Positions 53,569 through 62,118 of a stretch of DNA of 64,000 bases are shown piece after piece. The position numbers were made by a program, and so were the translations under genes. The DNA comes from DAOUKH01 sp034421515 (lineage in GTDB: Bacteria > Chloroflexota > Dehalococcoidia > SHYB01). Position 1 is the stretch's first letter; each line of letters begins with the position of its first letter. The DNA lies in the NCBI GenBank assembly GCA_034421515.1, contig DAOUKH010000012.1:1-64000 (forward strand), in the 5' to 3' direction. The notes below the pieces were generated by a model, which worked only from the letters and a program-made list of their open reading frames with translations, did no database searches and was not told the origin of the DNA.

Positions 53569-53877
53569 ATGGCCGGCCTCGAACACTACCTGGTCCTCTC
53601 CGCGATTATCTTCAGCATCGGGCTGGCTGGCGCGTTGGCGAAGCGCAACATCATTACCGTCCTCATGTCGGTCGAGTTGATGTTCAACGCGTCGAACCTT
53701 GCCTTCATCGCCTTCACCCGTTTCGTGACCCCGCAGGTGCTGACGGGGCACGCCTTCGCTATGTTCGTGATCACCGTCGCCGCGGCCGAGGTCGCCCTCG
53801 CCCTGGCCATCGTGATTGCGCTGTTCAGAAACAAGGAAACCGTCGACGTGACCAACGTCGACGCCATGAAAGGCTAG
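53569..53877 (+). CDS. nuoK: NADH-quinone oxidoreductase subunit K
   Basis: The 102-residue protein has three helices with the NuoK motif VLMSVELMFNASNLAFIAF, whose glutamate is needed for proton transfer, and VITVAAAEVALALAIVIALF with the second glutamate. Complete and of normal size. ATG 53569 follows GAGAGCGC. Confidence 0.94.
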   Translation: MAGLEHYLVLSAIIFSIGLAGALAKRNIITVLMSVELMFNASNLAFIAFTRFVTPQVLTGHAFAMFVITVAAAEVALALAIVIALFRNKETVDVTNVDAMKG

Positions 53878-53880
53878 CGC

Positions 53881-54078
53881 GTGTCCTGGTCCCCCTATAA
53901 GAAGGCGCCGAACCTGCTCCTCGCCGAGATGTGGAAGGAGCTGTTCGAGGCCGAAGGCCTCCCGTCGCGCATCCTCCCCGAAGACGACATCACGACCTGG
54001 AGCGAGACCTCGAAGTTCATCGTCTACGTGCCCCGAGGCAGGGAGCACGTGGCCGACGAGATTATGCGGAAGATCTAA
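53881..54078 (+). CDS. Small DUF2007-like protein inside the nuo operon
   Basis: The 65-residue soluble protein reads LLLAEMWKELFEAEGLPSRILPEDD, then FIVYVPRGREHVADEIMRKI. The helix-EAEGLP-strand-strand-VP-helix pattern resembles DUF2007-type small alpha/beta proteins, by pattern only. GTG 53881 lies 3 bases after nuoK, and the TAA stop directly abuts the nuoL GTG at 54079. It must be co-translated with complex I genes. It could be an assembly or accessory factor; nothing proves this. Confidence 0.75.
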   Translation: MSWSPYKKAPNLLLAEMWKELFEAEGLPSRILPEDDITTWSETSKFIVYVPRGREHVADEIMRKI

Positions 54079-56064
54079 GTGCCCGAAATCGACGTCTGGT
54101 CAATCTTCTTCGCGCCGTTGGGGGCGTTCGTTCTGATCGCCCTGCTGCGGCCCTTCGTCGGCTCGCGGTGGCGCGGCGCCGGCTACATCACCGTGACCGC
54201 GATGGCCATCGCCTTCGGCCTCTCGCTCTGGGCGCTGGTCGAGGTGATGAACGCGCCGGGGCACGACCTCGGCTTCCAGCCGCACCAATGGCTGACCATC
54301 GGCTCGCTCGAGATCAACGTCGGCGTCACGATGGACGGTCTGACCGCCGTGATGGCGGTCATCGTGACCGGCGTGAGCCTCCTCGTCCAGGTCTATGGCC
54401 TGGAGTACATGAAGGACGACGAGAGCTTCACGCGCTACTTCGCCTACATGTCGCTCTTCACCGCGTCGATGCTCGGGCTGGTGATGGCGTCGGGCCTCGT
54501 CTTCCTTTTCGTGTTCTGGGAGCTCGTCGGCCTGAGCTCGTACCTCCTCATCGGCTTCTGGTTCCGCAAGCCCGAGGCGGCCCGCGCCGCGAAGAAGGCC
54601 TTCCTCGTCACCAGGCTCGGCGATGTCGGCTTCATGATCGCCATCGCCTGGGCCTTCGTCTTCGCCGGGACGCTCGACATCGAGGCGCTCAACCACGCGG
54701 CGGAGGTCGGTGCGATCGCGGGCGTCGGCCTGACCTGGCTCTGTCTGGGCATCTTCGCCGGAGCCGTCGGCAAATCAGGCCAGTTCCCGCTCCACGTCTG
54801 GCTGCCCGACGCGATGGAAGGCCCCACACCGGTGAGCGCGCTCATCCACGCAGCCACCATGGTGGCGGCGGGGGTCTTCCTGGTGGCCCGGATGTTCCCG
54901 CTGTTCGAGCACTCGGAGGCCGCGCTGACCGTCGTGGCCTGGATCGGCGGCGGCACCGCCATGCTCGCCGCGACCATGGCGCTCGTGAACAACGACATCA
55001 AGCGGGTGCTTGCGTTTTCCACGGTGAGCCAGTTGGGGTACATGTTCCTCGCCCTCGGGACGGGGGCGATCGGGGCGGCGATCTTCCATTTGGCGGCGCA
55101 CGCCTTCTTCAAGGCGCTGCTCTTCCTGGGCGCGGGGAGCGTCCACCACACCACCGAGACCTATGACATGCGCTACATGGGCGGCCTGCGCAAGTTCATG
55201 CCCTTCACCTATGGAACGATGGTGATCGGCTCGCTCGCCTTGGTCGGCGTGTTTCCTCTGGCGGGGTTCTGGAGCAAGGACGCGATCCTGCTCGCCGCTT
55301 CAGATAACGCGTTCGGCATCGGCGGGGCGTCCGCGCTCTATTGGATAGCCGTTATCACCGCGGGTATCACCGGTTTCTACGTGTTCCGCATGCTGTTTAT
55401 GACCTTTTCGGGCGAGTTCCGCGGCGGCGCGGAGGCCGAGGCGGCGGCCAACGCCCCGGCCGGGAACGGCGAGGAACACGCGGCGGCGGAGTCCTCCGCC
55501 CATGCCGAGGGCCACGGCCACGGTGCGCCGCACGAATCGCCCTGGCTCATCACGCTGCCGCTGGTCGCGCTCGCCGTTCCGGCCATCTTCTTCGGCCTGG
55601 CCGACCTGCCGTGGGACTTCCTCGACATCGCCGCGTTCAGCCTCTCGATCTTCCTCGGCGAGGCCCACCCCCACGCATTCAGCGTCAACGTCGCCGCCAT
55701 TTCGTCGGCCGTGGGCGCGGCGGGGATCGTCCTGGCCTATTCCATGTACCGCTTGGGCGTGCCGTCGCCGGCGGCGGTGGCCCGGCGCTTTGCTCCCGTC
55801 TACCAGTTGCTCGCGAACCGCTACTACATCGACACCCTGTACGAGGAGATCATCGTGCGGCGCGTCTTCATCAACGGCGCCGGCGCGGTGATCGAGCTGA
55901 TCGACACGCACGTCGTGGACTGGGCGGTGAACTCCACCGGCTGGTTGGGCCGGAACCTGGGACGGGTGCCGTCCGAGCTGCAGAGCGGCCAGGTGCAGGC
56001 CTACGGGGCCGTTATCGCCTCCGGCGTCATTCTCATCGCGGCCGCGTTTTGGATATGGGGCTAG
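54079..56064 (+). CDS. nuoL: NADH-quinone oxidoreductase subunit L
   Basis: The 661-residue antiporter-like subunit has the proton-channel signatures FWELVGLSSYLLIGFWFRKPEAARAAKKAF-type region, GKSGQFPLHVWLPDAMEGPTPVSALIHAATMV, and NNDIKRVLAFSTVSQLGYMFLALG. A His/Glu-rich loop (AEAEAAANAP ... HAEGHGHGAPHES, about residues 445-480) precedes the last helices. It ends with the long lateral helix region. GTG 54079 directly follows the small gene's stop. Confidence 0.96.
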   Translation: MPEIDVWSIFFAPLGAFVLIALLRPFVGSRWRGAGYITVTAMAIAFGLSLWALVEVMNAPGHDLGFQPHQWLTIGSLEINVGVTMDGLTAVMAVIVTGVSLLVQVYGLEYMKDDESFTRYFAYMSLFTASMLGLVMASGLVFLFVFWELVGLSSYLLIGFWFRKPEAARAAKKAFLVTRLGDVGFMIAIAWAFVFAGTLDIEALNHAAEVGAIAGVGLTWLCLGIFAGAVGKSGQFPLHVWLPDAMEGPTPVSALIHAATMVAAGVFLVARMFPLFEHSEAALTVVAWIGGGTAMLAATMALVNNDIKRVLAFSTVSQLGYMFLALGTGAIGAAIFHLAAHAFFKALLFLGAGSVHHTTETYDMRYMGGLRKFMPFTYGTMVIGSLALVGVFPLAGFWSKDAILLAASDNAFGIGGASALYWIAVITAGITGFYVFRMLFMTFSGEFRGGAEAEAAANAPAGNGEEHAAAESSAHAEGHGHGAPHESPWLITLPLVALAVPAIFFGLADLPWDFLDIAAFSLSIFLGEAHPHAFSVNVAAISSAVGAAGIVLAYSMYRLGVPSPAAVARRFAPVYQLLANRYYIDTLYEEIIVRRVFINGAGAVIELIDTHVVDWAVNSTGWLGRNLGRVPSELQSGQVQAYGAVIASGVILIAAAFWIWG

Positions 56065-56130
56065 CGGGATGCATCGAGTAACCGACAGCGGCACGCGCCA
56101 CGCCGGCGCCCTTGAGATCGGGGGCGCGCG

Positions 56131-57585
56131 GTGCTAACGGCGACGGTCTTCATTCCCGCGGCGGCGGCGCTGTTCATCCTGCTCTTCGTCAAGGACGACC
56201 GGCACATCCGCTGGACCGCGCTGGCGGCGACGACCGCGGTCCTCGTCCTTGGACTGATCGTCTGGGCAGGCATCGACCTCGACGCGGACCAGCCGCAGTG
56301 GGTGGAACGGCATACGTGGCTCTCCGCCCTGAAGGTGCAGTACTTCCTCGGCGTCGACGGCCTGAGCGCGCCGCTGCTCGCCCTGACCGGCCTGCTGGGC
56401 GTCGGCGCGGTCCTCGTCTCCGGCGGGGTGACCAACCGCGTCAAGGAGTTCTTCATCTGGCTCCTCCTGCTGGAGACGGGCATCCTCGGCGTCTTCGTCT
56501 CGCTCGACCTGCTGCTCTTCTTCCTGTTCTGGGAGGTCGAGCTGATCCCCATGTACATGCTCATCACCATCTGGGGGAGCGGGCGCAAAGAATACTCGGC
56601 GATGAAGTTCCTGCTGTACACGGCGGGAAGCAGCGCGCTGATGCTCGCCGGATTCCTGGTGATCTTCTTCTCGACGGGCACGTTCGACATGATCGAGCTG
56701 CGGGACACGCCGTTCACCACGGCGCTGCTCACCGCCGAGGGCGTCTTCTTCCTCCTGCTCGCCGCCTTCGCGGTGAAGCTGCCGGTCTGGCCGTTCCACA
56801 CCTGGCTGCCCGACGCCCACACCGACGCCCCCACCGCCGCCAGCGTGATGCTGGCCGGCGTCATGTTGAAGATGGGCGGCTACGCCATCCTCCGGCTCAA
56901 CGTGAGCCTCTTCCCCGAGGTGACGGCGAACTGGGCCTGGCTCCTCGCGACGCTGGCGGTAGTCAACGTGCTCTACGGGGCGGTCATGGTCTTCCGCCAA
57001 CGTGACATAAAGCGCCTGATCGCCTACAGCTCCGTCAGCCACATGGGCTTCGTCCTGCTCGGCGTCGCGTCGCTGCACCACATCGGCCTGACCGGCGCCG
57101 CGATGCAGATGTTCACCCACGGCACGATCACCGGCCTGCTGTTCATGCTCGCCGGCTACGTCTACGAGAAGGCCCACACCCGGCACATCCCCGACCTCGG
57201 TGGCCTGGCCGGCCGGATGCCGGTGCTGGCCGTTGCCTTCGTCGCCGCCGGTTTCGCCGCCGTCGGCCTGCCGTCCATGAGCGGCTTCGTGGCCGAGGTG
57301 CTGGTCTTCATCGGCTCGTTCGAGGCCTACCGCGAGGCGACGATCCTCGCCATCGTCGGCGTCTTCCTGAGCGCCGGCTATATCCTGTGGACGGTCCGCC
57401 GCATCTTCTTCGGGCCGGAGCAGCGCCGCTTCGCCTCGATCAGCGACGCCACCCTCACCGAGGCCATTCCCCTGGCCGGCATGCTCGCCGCCATCTTCAT
57501 CGTCGGCATCTACCCCGCGCTCGTGACCGACTACTTCGACGCCGGCCTCGCCCCCATCATGAACATCCTGGAGGCGGCCTCATGA
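56131..57585 (+). CDS. nuoM: NADH-quinone oxidoreductase subunit M
   Basis: The 484-residue antiporter-like subunit has FFLFWEVELIPMYMLITIWG, VWPFHTWLPDAHTDAPTAASVMLAGVMLKMGGY and RDIKRLIAYSSVSHMGFVLLG, the usual lysine and glutamate residues of the pump. GTG 56131 is the best start, 66 bases after nuoL. Its stop overlaps a 13-codon reading frame that leads to nuoN. Confidence 0.96.
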   Translation: MLTATVFIPAAAALFILLFVKDDRHIRWTALAATTAVLVLGLIVWAGIDLDADQPQWVERHTWLSALKVQYFLGVDGLSAPLLALTGLLGVGAVLVSGGVTNRVKEFFIWLLLLETGILGVFVSLDLLLFFLFWEVELIPMYMLITIWGSGRKEYSAMKFLLYTAGSSALMLAGFLVIFFSTGTFDMIELRDTPFTTALLTAEGVFFLLLAAFAVKLPVWPFHTWLPDAHTDAPTAASVMLAGVMLKMGGYAILRLNVSLFPEVTANWAWLLATLAVVNVLYGAVMVFRQRDIKRLIAYSSVSHMGFVLLGVASLHHIGLTGAAMQMFTHGTITGLLFMLAGYVYEKAHTRHIPDLGGLAGRMPVLAVAFVAAGFAAVGLPSMSGFVAEVLVFIGSFEAYREATILAIVGVFLSAGYILWTVRRIFFGPEQRRFASISDATLTEAIPLAGMLAAIFIVGIYPALVTDYFDAGLAPIMNILEAAS

Positions 57586-57623
57586 TTCGGGGCCGCGTCC
57601 ACGGAAAGCCGGAGAGGCGCTGA
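57582..57623 (+). CDS. 13-codon coupling ORF between nuoM and nuoN
   Basis: ATG 57582 overlaps the nuoM stop (ATGA). The frame encodes 13 residues (MIRGRVHGKPERR), and its TGA at 57621-57623 overlaps the nuoN ATG (TGATG). It exactly bridges the two genes and includes the nuoN ribosome site GGAGAGG. It may only serve translational coupling; a functional peptide is unproven. Confidence 0.35.
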   Translation: MIRGRVHGKPERR

Positions 57624-59074
57624 TGGAAGCCCGCGACTTCTATCTGCTCGCGCCCGAGATCAGCATGGCGGGAATCGCCATACTGGTGATCCTGGCCGAC
57701 CTGTTCATCGAACGGAAGAGCCTGCTCGCGCCGCTGGCGACGGTACTCCTCGGCATCCCGCTCGGCTTCACGATTGTCCTCTGGGGCGAGCAGGACACGG
57801 CATTCAACGGCTTCTTCATCGTCGACAACTACGCGATCTTCTTCAAGCTGCTCTTCATCGGCGTGGCGGGCATGGCGGCGATGGCGTCGCAGAGCGCCGC
57901 GTCGCGCTTCCCCCGATTCCAGGGCGAGTACTACGCGCTGGTGCTCTTCGCCACCTCCGGCCTCATGCTCCTCGCCGCTACCGGCGAGCTGCTCACCATC
58001 TACGTCTCCCTGGAGCTCAGCACCCTATCCGCCATTGCGCTGGTCACCTTCTTCAAGGACGAGCGCTCCACGGAGGCGGGGGCGAAGTACCTCGTCCTCT
58101 CCGGCGTGAGCTCGGGGCTGATGATCTACGGCATGGCCTTCATCTTCGGCTTCACCGGCGAGACCGAGCTCGGCGCGATCGCGAGCGCCGTTGCCTCCGT
58201 GGACCTGCTGGCCCAACCCGGCCTCCTGATCGGCATCGTGCTGTTGGTGGCCGGCTTCGGCTTCAAGATCTCGGCCTTCCCCTTCCAGATGTGGGTGCCC
58301 GACGTTTACCAGGGCGCTCCGACGCCGGTCACCGCCTTCCTCTCCGTCGCCAGCAAGGCGGCGGGGTTCGCGCTGCTGATCCGCGTCTTCTACGCCGCCT
58401 TCCCCGACCTGGTCCTCGATTGGAGCATGCTCTTCGCCGTCCTCGCCGTCATCACCATGACGGTGGGCAACCTGACCGCGATGTTCCAGCAGGACATCAA
58501 GCGCCTGCTCGCCTACAGCGCGGTGGCGCATGCCGGCTACATCCTGATCGGCGTGGCCGCCGTGGCCGCGCGGGCGGCGGACGGCGAGGCGCTCGGCCTG
58601 CAGGGCGTGCTCTTCTACCTCGGCGGCTACGCCTTCACCAACCTCCTGGCCTTCTTCGTCGTCATCGCCGTCGACCACCGGCTGCGGAGCAATGAGATCG
58701 ACGATTACGCCGGACTGGGCAAACGCGCGCCGCTCCTCGCCGCGCTCCTCGCCGTCTCTCTCATTTCGCTCACCGGCCTGCCGCCGACGGTCGGCTTCTG
58801 GGGCAAGCTCTACGTCTTCAACGCGGCGGTCAACGCCGACCTTGTCTGGCTCGCCGTCGCCGGCGGGATCAACTCGACCATCTCGGCCTACTACTACCTG
58901 CGCGTGGTGAAGACGATGTACCTCAGCCCCGCCGAATCGGAGGAGCCGGTCACCGCGGCCCCGACGATGGCCGCCCCGCTCCTGATCACCGCGGCGGGCG
59001 TCCTGTTCTTCGGGTTCGCCCCCAGCTTCCTCCTGGACTTCGCCGTCAGCGCCCTGAGAGGCTTCCCCGTCTGA
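57623..59074 (+). CDS. nuoN: NADH-quinone oxidoreductase subunit N
   Basis: The 483-residue antiporter-like subunit has LLTIYVSLELSTLSAIALVTFFKDERSTEAGAKYLVLS-type sequence, FGFKISAFPFQMWVPDVYQGAPTPVTAFLSVASKAA and QDIKRLLAYSAVAHAGYILIG. It is the last gene of the operon. NuoE, F and G, the NADH-oxidising arm, are absent after it, so electrons must come from another donor or from genes elsewhere. A hairpin follows at 59083-59098. Confidence 0.96.
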   Translation: MEARDFYLLAPEISMAGIAILVILADLFIERKSLLAPLATVLLGIPLGFTIVLWGEQDTAFNGFFIVDNYAIFFKLLFIGVAGMAAMASQSAASRFPRFQGEYYALVLFATSGLMLLAATGELLTIYVSLELSTLSAIALVTFFKDERSTEAGAKYLVLSGVSSGLMIYGMAFIFGFTGETELGAIASAVASVDLLAQPGLLIGIVLLVAGFGFKISAFPFQMWVPDVYQGAPTPVTAFLSVASKAAGFALLIRVFYAAFPDLVLDWSMLFAVLAVITMTVGNLTAMFQQDIKRLLAYSAVAHAGYILIGVAAVAARAADGEALGLQGVLFYLGGYAFTNLLAFFVVIAVDHRLRSNEIDDYAGLGKRAPLLAALLAVSLISLTGLPPTVGFWGKLYVFNAAVNADLVWLAVAGGINSTISAYYYLRVVKTMYLSPAESEEPVTAAPTMAAPLLITAAGVLFFGFAPSFLLDFAVSALRGFPV

Positions 59075-59082
59075 CCGGCCCC

Positions 59083-59098
59083 GCCGCCTCCCGGCGGC
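59083..59098 (+). terminator. Possible terminator of the nuo operon
   Basis: GCCGCC and GGCGGC form a 6-bp hairpin with loop TCCC, followed by TGCTATCCTTTTCCC. The U-tract is interrupted, so this is tentative. Confidence 0.42.
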
Positions 59099-59158
59099 TG
59101 CTATCCTTTTCCCGTAGACTAAGGGGTCTCCTGAGAACGGCTCTCTCCGAGCGCAACC

Positions 59159-60016
59159 GTGAAACGCATCGGCATCATCTTCAACGCGGCGAACCGGGAC
59201 TCCGGCGAGTTGGCCCTCGCCCTCCGCGAGCGCCTTCAAGCGCTGTCGTACGACTGCCGACTGGCGGACTCGCGGGAGGAAGCGGAGATCCACGACTCGT
59301 GCGCCGCCGCCGAGGTGCTCGTCACCGTCGGCGGCGACGGCACGATCCTGCGCACCGCGAAGGTGGCCGTCGTGCTCGGCGCGCCCATCCTTGGCGTCAA
59401 CATGGGCAAGCTCGGGTTCATGACCGAGATGCGCGGCGCCGACGCCCTGGAGCGCGTCCCCGACTATTTGAAGCCCGGCGTGTGGGTCGAGGAGCGCGCC
59501 ACGTTGGACGTCGAGGTGACGCGCGAAGGCGAGTCCCTGACCGACTGGGCGCTCAACGATGCCGTGGTGAGCCGGGGCGGCGTGGCGCAGCTGATCACGG
59601 TGCGGGCCTACGTCGACGGCGCATTCCTCGCCGCCTACCGCGCCGATGGCGTGATCCTCGCCACGGCCACGGGCAGCACCGGCTACGCCATGGCGGCGGG
59701 TGGTCCCATCCTCGAGCCGCAGAGCCGCCAACTCGTGCTGGCGCCCGTCTCGCCGCACCTCTCGATGGCGACGCCGCTCGTCCTCGGCGAAGAGAGCCGC
59801 GTCGAGCTTGAAATCGCCGGCAGCGGCGGGGCCGTCGTCAGCCTCGACGGCCACAACGACCACGACCTCGGGCCCGGCGACGTCGTGCGGGCGAGTAAGA
59901 GCGCCAAGACGGCCAAGTTCCTCCGCGCCCGCAAGCCCCCCTATTTCTTTGAGACGCTGGCGCAGCGCCTGGGACTCGACCGGCTGCCGGGTGCCGCCGC
60001 CGGGGGCCCGCCGTAG
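59159..60016 (+). CDS. nadK: NAD(+) kinase
   Basis: NadK phosphorylates NAD to NADP with ATP or polyphosphate. The 285-residue product begins IGIIFNAANRDSGELALALRERL, has the catalytic GGDGTILRTA (about 58-67), then GAPILGVNMGKLGFMTEM and a central ATATGSTGYAMAAGGPILEP with the NAD-binding loop. The length is normal. GTG 59159; TAGACT at 59116-59121 may be a -10. A Nudix hydrolase gene follows 20 bases later. Confidence 0.95.
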   Translation: MKRIGIIFNAANRDSGELALALRERLQALSYDCRLADSREEAEIHDSCAAAEVLVTVGGDGTILRTAKVAVVLGAPILGVNMGKLGFMTEMRGADALERVPDYLKPGVWVEERATLDVEVTREGESLTDWALNDAVVSRGGVAQLITVRAYVDGAFLAAYRADGVILATATGSTGYAMAAGGPILEPQSRQLVLAPVSPHLSMATPLVLGEESRVELEIAGSGGAVVSLDGHNDHDLGPGDVVRASKSAKTAKFLRARKPPYFFETLAQRLGLDRLPGAAAGGPP

Positions 60017-60036
60017 AAGGCGCTGCTTCTTCCTCT

Positions 60037-60579
60037 ATGGAACGGCAAGAGATGAAGACTATCGAGTCGAAGGTCGTGGCCGAGGGGCGCGTCATCAAGG
60101 TGCGGGTCGACGTCATCGAGACGCCCGACGGCCACCGTGTGAAGCGCGACATCGTCGAGCACCGTGGCGCGGTCGCGATGGTCCCCATCGACGCGGAGGG
60201 CCGGGTGATCCTGGTGCGGCAATACCGGCACGCCGCGGGGAAGTGGCTGCTGGAAATTCCGGCGGGGACGCTCGACCCCGACGAAGACCCCCTCGAAGCG
60301 GCGCAGCGCGAGCTCCGTGAGGAGATCGGCTTCGCCGCGGGCCGCATCGATCTCCTCGCCGGTTGCTACGCCGCGCCGGGCTACTGCAGCGAGTACCTGC
60401 ACCTCTACGCGGCGCGGGACCTCACCGAAGACCCCCTCGAAGGCGACGTGGACGAAGATATCGAGGTCGTCCCCGTCGCCCTTTCGGAGGTCCGGAAGCT
60501 CATCGCCGAGGGCGAAATCGAGGACGCGAAGAGCCTTGCGGCACTCCTCCTTGTCCTCGCCGGCGAGGGGGATTCGTAA
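60037..60579 (+). CDS. Nudix hydrolase, ADP-ribose pyrophosphatase type
   Basis: The 180-residue protein has the Nudix box: GTLDPDEDPLEAAQRELREEIGF (GX5EX7REUXEEXGU), preceded by VILVRQYRHAAGKWLLEIPAG, the RQYRHA...EIPAG pattern of ADP-ribose pyrophosphatases. It likely cleaves ADP-ribose or related dinucleotides, in keeping with nadK next to it. Starts at ATG 60037, or ATG 60052 (five residues shorter); neither has a clear ribosome site. Its last codons run into a GATTCGTAAGTCGCCC repeat that supplies the stop. Confidence 0.88.
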   Translation: MERQEMKTIESKVVAEGRVIKVRVDVIETPDGHRVKRDIVEHRGAVAMVPIDAEGRVILVRQYRHAAGKWLLEIPAGTLDPDEDPLEAAQRELREEIGFAAGRIDLLAGCYAAPGYCSEYLHLYAARDLTEDPLEGDVDEDIEVVPVALSEVRKLIAEGEIEDAKSLAALLLVLAGEGDS

Positions 60580-60790
60580 GTCGCCCGCCCCTTCGGCCTC
60601 TCCCCCTCTGGAGACCTTTGCGAAAGGTCCGCCGGGGCTCCGGCGGGTGTATCGGTGGGGCGCCTTAAACCTCCCTCCCTTTATGGGAGGGACTGAGGGA
60701 GGGCGCGCGCCGCCAGGCGCGCGAGCGCCCGCAGGGCGCTGCTCTTCACTCGGCCCGTCTTCGTTGAGAGAAGGGGTAAGACGCCCGTGG
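60580..60790. repeat. Intergenic mosaic of palindromic repeats
   Basis: A non-coding gap of about 210 bases with CCTCTCCCCCTCTGGAGACC, CCGCCGGGGCTCCGGCGG (palindrome), CGCCTTAAACCTCCCTCCC, GGGACTGAGGGAGGG and GCGCGCGCCGCCAGGCGCGC. These modules match those at 45963-46244. The rest of the gap (60790-60857) holds the promoter of the next gene. Confidence 0.6.
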
Positions 60791-60818
60791 CGGCGCCTGC
60801 TTTGCAATTGCCGTTTGC

Positions 60819-60847
60819 TTTGAAAAGGGGGATGCCTTCCTTATAAT
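60819..60847 (+). promoter_or_regulatory. Promoter of the radical SAM gene
   Basis: TTTGAA (60819-60824), a 17-base spacer, then a perfect TATAAT (60842-60847), 10 bases before ATG 60858. The leader would be only a few bases and has no Shine-Dalgarno sequence. Confidence 0.7.
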
Positions 60848-60857
60848 GTGCCGAACG

Positions 60858-62108
60858 ATGAGCAGGCCTCCGAGCTCGCCCCTCCTCCCCCGACTGATCC
60901 TGAAGGGTGGCGCCGCCTTGGACCGGCTGCTGCGCGCCAACGGCGGGGTGGTCTCCCGGCTCGACCCCGGCAAGGCGGGACAGCGGGCCGAGGTCGCCCT
61001 GCGGTACTTCTCCTGGCGCAAGCTTTTCAACCTGCTGATGGCCGAGGCGGAGTTCAAGCTCACCCGGAAGCGCGTCTTCGCCAAGCCCTACGAGTGGGAG
61101 CTCGACACCACCAACATCTGCCAGCTCAAGTGCCCGCTCTGCCACACCGGCCTGGGGAACATCCACCGAGACAAGGGCGTCATGGACTTCGGGACGTACC
61201 GGAAGACGGTGGACCAGATCAAGGGCTATTGCATCTGGCTCACCCTCTATAGCTGGGGCGAACCCTTCCTGAATAAAGACATCGACAAGTACATCGCCTA
61301 CGCCCACGAAGCCCGCCTTGGCACCATCATCAGCACGAACCTCAACAAGCCGCTCACGCCGGAGATGGCCGAGGCGGTGGTACGCTCGGGCCTGGACACG
61401 ATGATCGTCTCGATCGACGGGGTGACCCAGGAGGTCTACGAGCAGTACCGCGTGGCGGGCCGGCTTGACCGCGTCCTCGACAACCTGCGCCTGCTCGTCG
61501 AGACGAAGCGGCGGCTCGGCGTCGCCACCCCGTACCTCGAATGGCAGTTCATCGTGATGAGGCAGAACGAGCACCAGGTCGAGGCGGCGCGGGCGCTGGC
61601 CGGCGAGCTCGGGGTCGACGGCATCATCTTCAAGAACGTCGACTTCCCGTGGGGCATGGACGACCCCGCGCTGGCGGAGAGGTGGCTGCCGGCGGGCAAC
61701 CCCCGCTCCATTCGCGAGGCCACGTTCGACCGCCCTTACAAGGAAGACGGCGCGGCCTGCTGGCGTCTGTGGCGGACGGCGGTGGTGAACTGGGACGGCG
61801 GCTTGGCTCCCTGCTGCTACCTGACCGACAAGGAGCACGACTTCGGCGACGTGAGCGAGCACAGCGTCGACGAGATTTGGAACAACGAGCGGTACGTGGC
61901 CGCCCGCGGTCTTTTCAGGGGGGAGAGGCCGAAAGAGCACGTCGGCTGCCTGGACTGCAGCGTCTTCTTGAACTCGCGCCACGGCGAACGGTGGGCGGCG
62001 CGCAACGGCGCGAACGGGACCGCGCCGCACCGGGTGGAGCCTCCGGTGTTGAACGGGGCCGAGGCCGCCAGGGAAGCACGGGAAGGCGAGCTGGCCGAGC
62101 GCCGCTGA
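60858..62108 (+). CDS. Radical SAM protein with SPASM-type C-terminus
   Basis: The 416-residue protein has the cluster motif C88-x3-C92-x2-C95 in NICQLKCPLCHTG, then TLYSWGEPFLNKDIDKYI, MIVSIDGVTQEVYEQYRV and, at the end, CWRLWRTAVVNWDGGLAPCCYLTDKEHDFGDVSEHSVDEIW and CLDCSVF. These cysteines fit a SPASM or twitch domain with extra clusters, as in peptide-modifying or lipid/sugar-acting enzymes. The natural substrate is unknown. ATG 60846 lies in the -10 box, so ATG 60858 is used. The PAP2 gene starts 10 bases downstream. Confidence 0.88.
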   Translation: MSRPPSSPLLPRLILKGGAALDRLLRANGGVVSRLDPGKAGQRAEVALRYFSWRKLFNLLMAEAEFKLTRKRVFAKPYEWELDTTNICQLKCPLCHTGLGNIHRDKGVMDFGTYRKTVDQIKGYCIWLTLYSWGEPFLNKDIDKYIAYAHEARLGTIISTNLNKPLTPEMAEAVVRSGLDTMIVSIDGVTQEVYEQYRVAGRLDRVLDNLRLLVETKRRLGVATPYLEWQFIVMRQNEHQVEAARALAGELGVDGIIFKNVDFPWGMDDPALAERWLPAGNPRSIREATFDRPYKEDGAACWRLWRTAVVNWDGGLAPCCYLTDKEHDFGDVSEHSVDEIWNNERYVAARGLFRGERPKEHVGCLDCSVFLNSRHGERWAARNGANGTAPHRVEPPVLNGAEAAREAREGELAERR

Positions 62109-62118
62109 GATCCACCGC

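Noticed and set aside
58025..59863. A 612-residue minus-strand frame opposite nuoN and nadK
   Set aside because: It is an antisense shadow of two well-recognised genes, with extreme His/Arg/Asp composition.
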